Below, in pieces: positions 28,268-37,308 of a stretch of DNA of 64,000 nt. Source of the stretch: Cohnella sp. WQ 127256. Its GTDB lineage: Bacteria > Bacillota > Bacilli > Paenibacillales > Paenibacillaceae. Positions within the stretch are counted from its first letter, which is position 1, and the number at the start of each line of letters is the position of its first letter. The notes under the pieces were generated by a model. That model was not told where the DNA came from. It ran no database searches and was given only the letters and a program-made list of their open reading frames with translations. A program made the translations under genes and the position numbers. The stretch spans positions 1 through 64,000 of the forward strand of contig NZ_JAMZCY010000007.1 in the NCBI RefSeq assembly GCF_024519285.1. Direction: 5' to 3'.

Positions 28268-31200
28268 ATGGAAACTCAGAGTACGATTGGTGTATTAGGC
28301 AAAAGAAACATGGGCTGGAGCAGAAAAGTGACAATGATGCTGTTGGCTTTCTTGCTCGCATTCGGTCAGTGGATGGTAAGTCCGTCTGAAGCTCAAGCGG
28401 CAGGGGCACCAACTGGGGCTACATATTTCCAAGATGACGATAACTGGGGAGGAGGAAGCGCGTCAACCACGGCGGATGGCGATATGAACATAGGGATTAA
28501 AAATGATAAGCTCCTCGCGGATAACGCAAAATATCCAGTTGAGTTTAAGATCGTAGGTGTCACGCAGTTACCGACCACAAGTGCGCAATTACTAATTCGA
28601 GCCAACGATGTGGACGAGTATAACGTGAAAACGACAGACCCGGCAAACGGGGAATGGGATCGCGTCTATTTTTCTTCTAATCCTGCTGATATCAAGCTCG
28701 GATCGTCTTATACACCTTGGCCGACTGGAGGGAAGTGGGATACTAATCTCCACAATAAGAACTTTGCATCGGATTATAAGAAGGAGATTAGTAACTCTGT
28801 TTACCTGGGGGCTTTATCTGGACAAGACAGCAATTGGAATACTACGGTTTTATCGTTTAAGCCCGAGGAATTCAATCGTATCAACTTAGGCGATAATTAC
28901 GTGGGAGTTACGATCCATCATTACTATCAGGACACTCGATCTGGGTATGAGTATGCGGGATACACCGGCTGGCAGATGATAGTAGACTGGGGTCAACTTG
29001 TTATCGACGGAGGCGTTCGGAACACCGGTGAAATTACTCAGGCCGGTTTAAAAGTAGAGAACGGGCAAGTTACGATCGACTCAAGCTTTCTTCCTAAAGT
29101 TCCGAATCAGAACTACTCGATGGAAATTAACGTGATCGAGAGAACCCTTGTCAACGGACAAGTTGTCGAAAGAAATCTTGGTTTGGACAAAGAATTTTTT
29201 GGGAAACCAACCGCGGATGAAGAGAAAGAAGGAAAAACGGTTGTCATTAAAGACAGTGGTATCGATCCTTCAAAAGAATACGTAGTCAATATTATCCTGT
29301 TCGACGACCGTGGAAACGGCCCTGCAGATTCGGCTGGGATGACGCCAACAGACAAAAAAGCATTTGAAGAAAAAGAAAAATTCACGAATCCAGGCTTTGC
29401 GGAGCATGTCGTTACGATCTCCACGCTCGATCCGATCGCTACGGACATTTCCAAGTCCGCGCTAAGAGCTGATCCGACGAACTTTACCGCCGATGATTTT
29501 AAGGACAAGTACTTAAAAATCAACGGCAACGCGCCAAATGGGGATCAGCTTCAAACTGTAAAGATCGTAACGCTACCGAATGCGGCAAAAGGTAAGCTCG
29601 TGCTTAACGGCGTTGATGTAACGGCTGGGGATACGATTCCGGTCGCTAATCTACATTTGCTGGCTTTCGTGCCCGTAGAAGGTGGATTTGATGGCACGGT
29701 CGATTTCCTGTGGAACGGATACAATGGAACGAAATATGCGCCGGAAGATGCAACGGTAACGATAAACAGTTCTCCGGAAGTACTTGATATTCATCTGGTC
29801 ATGAAGAAGGGAGATCCTTCACTGACTTTCTCGGGAACGTATGATTTTGTTCCCAATTATATCGATCCGGGCGAAGAAGCATTGGTTAACGTGAAGATAG
29901 TCACTCTGCCAGATCCGACAAAAGGTAAACTTGTGTTAGATAATGGTTTAGGTGTAGATGCGGATGTTACGCCAAATCAAGTGATTAACGTTGCGGACCT
30001 GAACCGTCTGAAATTTATTCCGGAACCAGGCGTGTCGGGTGACGTGACATTCGATTGGAACGGTTCGGACGGGTTGCAGTACGCGCTTAATGATGCTACC
30101 GTAACGATCGATATCAATACACCACCAGTCGTATCGGATATCAGAAAAACTGGGAAAATGCATGAAGTAATCGACTTCACATCTGGAAACTTCGCGCTGG
30201 CTCCGGCCTATCAAGACGTTGATGCGGATAATCTAGCGCAAGTGAAGATTGATCTGCCGGCTGGTTTCGCGAGTAGCGGAAAGCTGTCATACACATCAGT
30301 CGCCGGCACCGTTTATATCACTCCAAGCAGTTCGGTGGTGTTATCGGTAACAGAACTGGAAAGCTTACAATTCGAGCCGTCTCCGAGCTTGGAGAAAGGA
30401 AGAGTTGTAACTTTTCCTTGGTATGGCTCGGACGGGAAGCATTTCTCTAACACTCCGGCTAACGTAGTCATTGCTTATGACGACATACCGATAGCGGGTT
30501 CCTTATTCATCGACATGGAGGAAGGTCAGCCTTCCACCGTTATTATCCTGAAAGGATCTTATTTAGATTCCGTAACGGGTGTGACTTATGGAAATCATAC
30601 GGATCCTTTGAAAGGCTTGCTAACACAAGATCCATCCGATCCTAATGGTTTGACTTGGACTTATGCTCCCAATGTCGACTTCAAATACGGGACAGATGGC
30701 TTTACGTATACCGTAAAAAACGATGAAGGTCAGTTGAGCGCTCCGGCGAACGTCTCGATCCGCATTCACAAGTCACTTGACGGATGGGTTGGTAATAAAC
30801 TGAAAGGTGATACGAGAGTTTTGAAAGAGACTCCTGGACAACCTCTTAAGCTATCAGCGGAGAGTTCCGCTTACGCCCAAGGTGTAACGGCGAAAGTTGA
30901 CGGAGTCGATGTCGTCTTGAGTCTAGCTAATCCGCTCACGTGGGAAACCGATGGTTACAAACAATGGGTAAATACCTCCTATATACTGCCAACAACGGTT
31001 ACGACAGGCTTAACAACCGTAGTGTTCACTGCCTTGGATGGGGCGGGTGCAGTGTTGCAGACCGAGCAAGCATCCAAACTAGCCGACAACGATTTCCGGG
31101 TCGTTGGAGCGAACCTGACTCTAATCGCTAATCCAGATAAAATACTGGGTGATGGAAAATCGACGACGGTGTTGACTGCATTGCTTGTGGATGATGATGG

Positions 31201-33382
31201 TAAACCTATACCGGGCGTCGAAGTGGTATTTACCGCACCTCCGGCAACGGGGAGCTTCGTGGGACCGAATTATGGTGTAACGGATTCGGACGGCAAGGCA
31301 ACTGCGACATACAAATCGGCTGAGATTGTTGGTGTTAGCGAGCAGACGATTTCTCTGAAAGCGACGGTAGACGACTCAGTTCTAGGCTTGCGAGCGAATG
31401 ATACTGTCGATATCACGTTCATGCCTGCCACGATCAACGGAATTATTACATCAGGTATTCATAATACTCCGGTACCCAATGCAACTGTGAGGGTATCGTT
31501 ATACGATGGCAGCGGAATTGAGATATTTCATGATGAAATAACGACGGATGCAAACGGAGCCTATCAATTCATCGTTCCGAAAGGCAATGTCGAATACGAT
31601 CTTGAAGTAGAGACATCGGTAAACATTGGGGGAGTTTTAACTCCAGTAACCTATCATCAGAAGGCTAGAGTAGATGCTGTATCGGGAGGTCCGGATGAGA
31701 ATTTCGATTCCGAGAAGACGCTGACCGGTCTTGTCTTGTTCAAGCAACCGAATGGACAGTCTTCAATGCTAAGCTCTGACGTTTTAGCTAAAACATCCGT
31801 TTATTTGAAAAAGTCGGATGGCAGCTACGTATTAGAGAACGGAACGCCGAAAGCATTCCCGCTGGATAGTCAGGGCGTGTTTAACGCTAACGGATTGGAT
31901 GCAGGCGATTATGCGCTCGAGGTTATGTACGAAGATAGTCCGTTCAAGCCAGTCCTCATTAGCAGTAGCCATGTATCCGTAAAGGCTAATGGCGAAATGA
32001 ATATTACAGAAGAACTCGTTGATCCAAATGGTTACGTTACCGATGCGGTGACGAAATTGCCGATCGAAGGCGCTAAAGTAGTTCTACACTATGCGAATAC
32101 GCCGCGGAATATTGGCAAAGGCTTGACTCCTGGTGCTACTGTCACATTGCCGATTATGGTATTCCCGCCAAATAACAACGCAAGTCCGGATCAACTTACA
32201 GACCCGAGCGGTTTCTACGCGTACAATGTCTATCCTGAAACCGATTATTATCTTGAAGTTACGAAACCCGGCTATAGGAGCTACACAAGTCCAATCCTTT
32301 CAGTAGAGTGGGATATCGTAAAACACGATTTGGAACTGGATCCAATCAGTACAAATTCCGGTTCTTATGGACTCGGGACGGTGGGCACACCGAATATTTC
32401 CCTGGACCTTTCCGTGGATAAGAACAAGGTAAAGGAAGGGGAACAGTCACAAGTTACGGTTAATTACAAGAATGAATCAACGAGCACGTTAGCCTCTGGG
32501 GAGATCAAAGTGACGATTCCAGAAGGTGCAGTCATTGTGGATGCGGCTGGTGGTATCGTTACGGGAAATACAATCGTATGGAAAGTAACGAATCTATCCG
32601 GTGGACAATCTGGCAACTATAAGATCACTGTCAAGTGGCCGCTAACAGATGCATCGGATAAAGTATTCGACATTCCAGGCGAATTCAAAGCAGCAGGTGC
32701 CAGTGTGATTACAAAGTCATCGGTGAAAGTCAATGTGTACTCTGATCGATTCGGAGACCTTAAGCATTATCGTTATATTCTTGGATACCCGGATAAACAA
32801 TTCAAGCCGAATGGTTCCATGACTCGTGCAGAGCTTGCAGCAATTGTGGCGAGATTAACAGAAAATGTGGATGTTGAGTATTCATTGCCGTACAAGGATA
32901 TTCGTGCAGGACACTGGGCAACGAATTACATCAAGATCGCAACAAAGCATGGTTACTTCAGTGTTAGTAAAGATGGATTATTCCGTCCGGATGAACCGAT
33001 TACTAGAGGAGAGCTGGCAGCGGTTATGGCTCGTTTCTTGAAGCTTGAAGTTGGCAAGTCTACGACTGTGCATTTCTCTGATACAACGGGGCATTGGGCA
33101 GGTAACATTATCGAAGCCTTGTATAACGGCAAGTTCTTGTCGGGATATACGGATGGCTCATTCAAACCAAACAATAAGATTATCCGTGTCGAAGCTGTAA
33201 CGATGATTAATCGTATGCTGTACCGCGGACCGCTACAAGGATATACTCAGCTGTTCCCAGATATGCCAACAAGCCACTGGGGCTTCGGAGAGGTACAGGA
33301 AGCGACGGTCTCACATGAATCCGTTCGTAACGAAGACGGAAGCGAGACATGGACCAAAAAGCTTAGCGACGATATGCAATAA
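28268..33382 (+). CDS. SLH-anchored multidomain surface protein
   Basis: 1704 residues, ATG 28268 after AAGGGAG. Signal peptide about residues 17-45 (to EAQAA). The N-terminal ~400 residues include a domain with DNWGGGSAS and GWQMIVDWGQLVIDGG, not recognised. Three tandem beta repeats begin at residues 431 (VKIVTLPNAAKGKLVL), 542 (VKIVTLPDPTKGKLVL) and 659 (VKIDLPAGFASSGKL), each ending in a W.G.DG..Y motif. Next comes a Big_1-type Ig domain (about 960-1055), three carboxypeptidase-regulatory-like or CnaB-like segments (1058-1370) and a DUF11-like domain (1380-1490). Three SLH domains (about 1492-1690, FGDLKHYRYILGYPDKQFKP, DIRAGHWATNYIKIATKHGY, FSDTTGHWAGNIIEALYNGK) would hold it on pyruvylated cell wall polymer. 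Probably an adhesin or structural surface protein. Confidence 0.9.
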   Translation: METQSTIGVLGKRNMGWSRKVTMMLLAFLLAFGQWMVSPSEAQAAGAPTGATYFQDDDNWGGGSASTTADGDMNIGIKNDKLLADNAKYPVEFKIVGVTQLPTTSAQLLIRANDVDEYNVKTTDPANGEWDRVYFSSNPADIKLGSSYTPWPTGGKWDTNLHNKNFASDYKKEISNSVYLGALSGQDSNWNTTVLSFKPEEFNRINLGDNYVGVTIHHYYQDTRSGYEYAGYTGWQMIVDWGQLVIDGGVRNTGEITQAGLKVENGQVTIDSSFLPKVPNQNYSMEINVIERTLVNGQVVERNLGLDKEFFGKPTADEEKEGKTVVIKDSGIDPSKEYVVNIILFDDRGNGPADSAGMTPTDKKAFEEKEKFTNPGFAEHVVTISTLDPIATDISKSALRADPTNFTADDFKDKYLKINGNAPNGDQLQTVKIVTLPNAAKGKLVLNGVDVTAGDTIPVANLHLLAFVPVEGGFDGTVDFLWNGYNGTKYAPEDATVTINSSPEVLDIHLVMKKGDPSLTFSGTYDFVPNYIDPGEEALVNVKIVTLPDPTKGKLVLDNGLGVDADVTPNQVINVADLNRLKFIPEPGVSGDVTFDWNGSDGLQYALNDATVTIDINTPPVVSDIRKTGKMHEVIDFTSGNFALAPAYQDVDADNLAQVKIDLPAGFASSGKLSYTSVAGTVYITPSSSVVLSVTELESLQFEPSPSLEKGRVVTFPWYGSDGKHFSNTPANVVIAYDDIPIAGSLFIDMEEGQPSTVIILKGSYLDSVTGVTYGNHTDPLKGLLTQDPSDPNGLTWTYAPNVDFKYGTDGFTYTVKNDEGQLSAPANVSIRIHKSLDGWVGNKLKGDTRVLKETPGQPLKLSAESSAYAQGVTAKVDGVDVVLSLANPLTWETDGYKQWVNTSYILPTTVTTGLTTVVFTALDGAGAVLQTEQASKLADNDFRVVGANLTLIANPDKILGDGKSTTVLTALLVDDDGKPIPGVEVVFTAPPATGSFVGPNYGVTDSDGKATATYKSAEIVGVSEQTISLKATVDDSVLGLRANDTVDITFMPATINGIITSGIHNTPVPNATVRVSLYDGSGIEIFHDEITTDANGAYQFIVPKGNVEYDLEVETSVNIGGVLTPVTYHQKARVDAVSGGPDENFDSEKTLTGLVLFKQPNGQSSMLSSDVLAKTSVYLKKSDGSYVLENGTPKAFPLDSQGVFNANGLDAGDYALEVMYEDSPFKPVLISSSHVSVKANGEMNITEELVDPNGYVTDAVTKLPIEGAKVVLHYANTPRNIGKGLTPGATVTLPIMVFPPNNNASPDQLTDPSGFYAYNVYPETDYYLEVTKPGYRSYTSPILSVEWDIVKHDLELDPISTNSGSYGLGTVGTPNISLDLSVDKNKVKEGEQSQVTVNYKNESTSTLASGEIKVTIPEGAVIVDAAGGIVTGNTIVWKVTNLSGGQSGNYKITVKWPLTDASDKVFDIPGEFKAAGASVITKSSVKVNVYSDRFGDLKHYRYILGYPDKQFKPNGSMTRAELAAIVARLTENVDVEYSLPYKDIRAGHWATNYIKIATKHGYFSVSKDGLFRPDEPITRGELAAVMARFLKLEVGKSTTVHFSDTTGHWAGNIIEALYNGKFLSGYTDGSFKPNNKIIRVEAVTMINRMLYRGPLQGYTQLFPDMPTSHWGFGEVQEATVSHESVRNEDGSETWTKKLSDDMQ

Positions 33383-33396
33383 CTTATTTTCAAACG

Positions 33397-33448
33397 AAAA
33401 GGGGATGTCCGCTAAGGTCTTCAACGACCTTAAGGGACATCCCCTTTT
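33397..33448. terminator. Long bidirectional terminator
   Basis: A 23-bp stem (33397-33419 with 33426-33448, two mismatches), loop TTCAAC, starting AAAAGGGGATGTCC and ending GGACATCCCCTTTT. It serves the SLH gene and the convergent dehydrogenase gene. Confidence 0.92.
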
Positions 33449-33459
33449 CTATGATAGCA

Positions 33460-34713
33460 TCAAGATTGGCTTATGATATATTCTTGCAACTGAATGCGTT
33501 GATAAAGAGGTAAACCAGTGAGCATACAGCCATATTTGAACGAGCCGTTATTGCGTTCAATTCGAATAATACGACCTGTCATTGGAGGAAGCTGAGATTC
33601 CTGTAGGAAATGAATGACGACGAACATATCCTTTTCAAGCGGGAATTCGGATTCGATCTGTATGCCGTCCTCCGAAAGGTTACGTAAATAACCTTGAACA
33701 GACTGACCACTGAAGCCGCCATCGCCTTCCCATTGATAGATGGACATCATGATCGAAATATTTAGAGGCAACCGGATTTTTTTCCTACGATCATCGCTCT
33801 GCTTTTCTGTTAGTTCCGGGACAACTGGTTCGCCAATTTTCGTTCCGATCCAATTCTCATAGATAAGTGCAAGCGCAGCAAGATCTGATTCGCCGTGACC
33901 AGCTGCTTGTCCAAGTTGGAATAAACTCTTCGCACTTTCGAGCATCGGTGTTGACACACCCAACGAATCTGTTAAGGCGGAGGAGAGCTTGAGATCCTTC
34001 AACATCAGTGCTAGGGAGAACTGAACACTGAAATCGTGCTCGATGATCTTCTGGCCCTTAAGATCAGCTTGTTTGCTCGCTGCCCCGCCAGATTTGACGA
34101 CACGGAGGAAGGCTGATGCATCAATACCACTTTTGGCGGCTATCGCCATTCCTTCGATCAAGCCAGCTGCATTAATTCCAACAATTGTGTTGTGAGCGAT
34201 CTTAGCATTTGCTCCACTTCCGCTTGCACCCATGTGGATCACTTCTTTACCCATGGTAAGAAAAATATCTTGATGGTCCTTGATGAGCTGTTCGTTGCCG
34301 CCTGCCATGAACATGAGTGTACCGTCTATGGCCGCCGGTTTACTACCCGTAACAGGGGCATCAATGAAATCACTGAATCGCTCGGATACTTCTGTTCCAA
34401 TTCGTTTGGCGAGTGTTGGAGAAATTGTGCTGCAATCGATAATGAGGGTTCCGGGCTTTAGCTCCTTCAGAATACCCGCACTTCCGAAATAAACCTCTTC
34501 GATCGCTTGATCATTGCTGATCATCGTAATGACCACATCCACCCTCTTAGCTACTTCTAGAGGAGAAGCAGCTTCGTCAGCGCCTAACTCTATCAATTGC
34601 CCAGCTTTACCCGGTGAACGGTTGTACACAATGACAGAATATCCTTTACGCAATAGATTGGCAGCCATAGGTTCACCCATAGTGCCGAGCCCGATAAATC
34701 CGATTGATTTCAT
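33460..34713 (-). CDS. 3-hydroxyisobutyrate dehydrogenase-type enzyme fused to a PilZ domain
   Basis: 417 residues. Residues 1-290 are a complete beta-hydroxyacid dehydrogenase: NAD(P) motif GFIGLGTMGEPMAANL, DAPVTGSKPAAIDGTL substrate loop, catalytic Lys171 in GANAKIAHN with Asn175. After a short linker (IGEPVVPELTEKQ) residues ~307-417 form a PilZ domain: DDRRKKIRLPL gives the RxxxR motif (Arg310-Arg314) and NLSEDGIQ gives NxSxxG (Asn345, Ser347, Gly350). PilZ domains with these motifs bind cyclic di-GMP. Both parts are in one frame with no stop or overlap, so this is a true fusion. Substrate unknown; it could be a tartronate semialdehyde, hydroxyisobutyrate or related reductase. Monocistronic. 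Confidence 0.88.
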   Translation of the reverse strand: MKSIGFIGLGTMGEPMAANLLRKGYSVIVYNRSPGKAGQLIELGADEAASPLEVAKRVDVVITMISNDQAIEEVYFGSAGILKELKPGTLIIDCSTISPTLAKRIGTEVSERFSDFIDAPVTGSKPAAIDGTLMFMAGGNEQLIKDHQDIFLTMGKEVIHMGASGSGANAKIAHNTIVGINAAGLIEGMAIAAKSGIDASAFLRVVKSGGAASKQADLKGQKIIEHDFSVQFSLALMLKDLKLSSALTDSLGVSTPMLESAKSLFQLGQAAGHGESDLAALALIYENWIGTKIGEPVVPELTEKQSDDRRKKIRLPLNISIMMSIYQWEGDGGFSGQSVQGYLRNLSEDGIQIESEFPLEKDMFVVIHFLQESQLPPMTGRIIRIERNNGSFKYGCMLTGLPLYQRIQLQEYIISQS

Positions 34714-34943
34714 AGTTCAAATCCTCCCGATTCAATAGAGTTATTCATTCCTTATTATAGCACTTGATAACAATAAAATGGTTGTTCGCTTATCGCTCGA
34801 TGTGTACGGTAAATGCTGAATTTAATAGGGCTCAACTAATCTTCATCAAACCTTCATGGAACCTCGCTTGTGTCCAACGGGTTTATTCAGTATTCTATAT
34901 CTAATGTGTAAAGACCGTAATGGGTCGTGAAAGGGAGATGGAA

Positions 34944-36293
34944 ATGAGTCAAAATATTCAATTCGATTATTCCAAAGCATTACAATTCGTCGGTCAGCAT
35001 GAGATCGATAACTTGGCACCAGCAGTGAAGCTGGCGCATGAGCAATTACATAATGGAACGGGTGCAGGATCTGATTATCTAGGATGGATCAACCTTCCAT
35101 TTGATTACGACAAGCAAGAATTCGCTCGCATCCAAAGCTCAGCTAAGAAAATCCAGTCGGATTCTGACGCGCTTATCGTAATTGGAATCGGTGGATCTTA
35201 CCTTGGCGCTCGCGCCGCTATCGAGATGCTGCAGCATTCTTTCTATAACACGTTGTCGAAAGACCAACGTAAAACACCACAAATTTTCTACGCAGGTAAC
35301 AATATCAGTTCGACTTATGTGACTCACCTTCTACAAGCGCTTGAAGGCAAAAACTGGTCGATCAACGTCATCTCGAAATCAGGTACAACAACTGAGCCGG
35401 CAATCGCGTTCCGTATTTTCCGCGAAGCGCTAGAGAGCAAATACGGCCAGGAAGAAGCTCGCAAACGCATCTATGCTACGACTGACAAAGCTCGTGGAGC
35501 GTTGAAGGTGCTTGCGACAGAAGAGGGCTATGAAACCTTCGTTATCCCGGATGATGTTGGAGGTCGTTACTCCGTATTGACAGCTGTTGGTTTATTGCCG
35601 ATTGCTGCTGCGGGCATCGATATCGAGGCGATGATGAAGGGTGCACAGGATGCAGCCACAACCTACAACAATCCTAATTTGAAAGAAAACCAAGCTTACC
35701 AATACGCGGCAGTTCGTAATGCGTTGTACCGTAAAGGTAAAGGCATAGAAATTCTCGTTAATTACGAGCCAGGTCTACACTTTGTATCCGAATGGTGGAA
35801 ACAGCTGTTTGGCGAGAGTGAAGGAAAAGACTACAAGGGAATTTATCCGTCGTCTGTAGACTTCTCCACAGATTTGCACTCCATGGGTCAGTTTGTACAA
35901 GAAGGTAGCCGGATTATTTTCGAAACGGTTCTACAGGTTGGAACTGTACCCGAGCAAATCACGATCAAGAGCAACAAAGATGATTTGGACGGCTTGAACT
36001 TCCTAGCTGGAGAAACGCTTGATTTTGTGAATAAAAAAGCGTTCCTAGGAACATTACTTGCCCATACAGATGGTAATGTGCCTAACCTGATCGTTAATTT
36101 GCCGGACATGAGCCCCTACACATTCGGCTATATGGTTTACTTCTTCGAAATCGCTTGTGGCGTGAGTGGATACTTGCTCGGCGTTAACCCGTTCGATCAA
36201 CCCGGCGTTGAAGCATACAAGAAAAACATGTTCGCATTGCTGGGCAAACCAGGCTTTGAGGAAGAGAAGAAAGCTTTGGAAGCTCGTCTATAA
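34944..36293 (+). CDS. pgi: Glucose-6-phosphate isomerase
   Basis: 449 residues from ATG 34944; AAGGGAGATGG is at 34931-34941, and the longer frame from 34920 lacks a site. Signature stretches: [65 protein letters not shown] and [20 protein letters not shown]. It interconverts glucose 6-phosphate and fructose 6-phosphate. Short form typical of Bacillales. Confidence 0.97.
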   Translation: MSQNIQFDYSKALQFVGQHEIDNLAPAVKLAHEQLHNGTGAGSDYLGWINLPFDYDKQEFARIQSSAKKIQSDSDALIVIGIGGSYLGARAAIEMLQHSFYNTLSKDQRKTPQIFYAGNNISSTYVTHLLQALEGKNWSINVISKSGTTTEPAIAFRIFREALESKYGQEEARKRIYATTDKARGALKVLATEEGYETFVIPDDVGGRYSVLTAVGLLPIAAAGIDIEAMMKGAQDAATTYNNPNLKENQAYQYAAVRNALYRKGKGIEILVNYEPGLHFVSEWWKQLFGESEGKDYKGIYPSSVDFSTDLHSMGQFVQEGSRIIFETVLQVGTVPEQITIKSNKDDLDGLNFLAGETLDFVNKKAFLGTLLAHTDGNVPNLIVNLPDMSPYTFGYMVYFFEIACGVSGYLLGVNPFDQPGVEAYKKNMFALLGKPGFEEEKKALEARL

Positions 36294-36306
36294 TAGAAAA
36301 TATACA

Positions 36307-36334
36307 AAAGAGTGCTTCCGAGCACTCTTTTTTT
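36307..36334 (+). terminator. Terminator after pgi
   Basis: AAAGAGTGCT, TCCG, AGCACTCTTT and T7. Perfect 10-bp stem. Confidence 0.93.
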
Positions 36335-36343
36335 ATTTTCAAC

Positions 36344-36368
36344 TCAACTTTTAGCCAACTTGCTCGTC
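36344..36368 (+). promoter_or_regulatory. ECF-type promoter candidate for the ABC/ECF operon
   Basis: TCAAC (36344-36348), exactly 16 nt, then CGTC (36365-36368). This matches the AAC-N16-CGTC core of promoters used by several Bacillus ECF sigma factors. It is 62 bp before the first gene of an operon that encodes its own ECF sigma factor. A sigma-A-like TTGACA at 36376 has no good -10 partner. Confidence 0.4.
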
Positions 36369-36429
36369 ATACTCATTGACAATGTCCGTGCGCACGGCCA
36401 TCTTATCTCTTATATGAAGGAGTATAACG

Positions 36430-37308
36430 ATGAAAATTACAATAGATGCTCTTACCAAAAGCTATGGCAAAGGAACGAAAGCTCTGCAATCCATCTCTCT
36501 TACGATTGGGCAAGGGATGTTTGGCTTGCTTGGTCCGAACGGGGCGGGGAAATCCACGTTAATGCAAATATTAGCGACGCTGCAGCCAGCAACATCCGGC
36601 GAAGTCAGGATAGGGAACTTGAAATTGGGTCGTGACGACTACGAAATTCGCAGATTACTCGGTTATTTGCCACAGGAATTCGGAGTGTACAAGAAATTAA
36701 CGGCTTATGAATATCTTGACTACGTTGCACTTATGAAAGGCATATCCAATAAGGTTAGTCGAAAGCTTCAGATTGAGGAGATGCTTGAACGTGTTAATCT
36801 AATATCTGTTAGGAATAAGAAGATCGGGGGATTTTCCGGAGGGATGAAGCAGCGCGTAGGCATTGCTCAAGCCTTGCTAGGGGATCCACAAGTCATTATC
36901 GTGGATGAACCGACCGCGGGATTGGATCCGGAAGAAAGAATTCGTTTCCGCAATCTGTTGGGCGAGCTGAGCGAGCGCAAAATCGTCCTGCTCTCCACCC
37001 ATATTGTTGGTGATATCGAGAGCAGCTGCTCTCAACTTGCGATTATGCGTAAAGGTAATATCTTGTTTCAGGGATCGCAGGATGAGCTATTAGCTCAGGC
37101 AAGCCAAGCTGTTTGGACAGGAACCATCCCTGAAGCAGAGTTAGTGTTGCTACGTAATTCCCACATAGTTGTATCTGCAAGAAAGACACAGGCAGGACAA
37201 GAAGTCCGCCTCTTGTCCCCCGAACGTCCTTTCTCAGAAGCGATAGCTGTCGCACCTGGCTTAGAGGATGCCTACATGATGGTTATGGGTGGTGCTGTGG
37301 ATGCGTAA
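36430..37308 (+). CDS. ABC transporter ATP-binding protein (ABC-2 type, CcmA-like)
   Basis: 292 residues, GAAGGAG before the ATG. Walker A GPNGAGKST (about 35-43), Q-loop YLPQEFGVYKKLTAYEYL, signature FSGGMKQRVGIAQAL, Walker B VIIVDEPTAGLDPEE and the switch His in LSTHIVGD. The ~75 C-terminal residues are an accessory segment with no recognised motif. It should energise the membrane protein encoded by the next gene, which overlaps it by 8 nt. First gene of a six-gene operon. Confidence 0.93.
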   Translation: MKITIDALTKSYGKGTKALQSISLTIGQGMFGLLGPNGAGKSTLMQILATLQPATSGEVRIGNLKLGRDDYEIRRLLGYLPQEFGVYKKLTAYEYLDYVALMKGISNKVSRKLQIEEMLERVNLISVRNKKIGGFSGGMKQRVGIAQALLGDPQVIIVDEPTAGLDPEERIRFRNLLGELSERKIVLLSTHIVGDIESSCSQLAIMRKGNILFQGSQDELLAQASQAVWTGTIPEAELVLLRNSHIVVSARKTQAGQEVRLLSPERPFSEAIAVAPGLEDAYMMVMGGAVDA

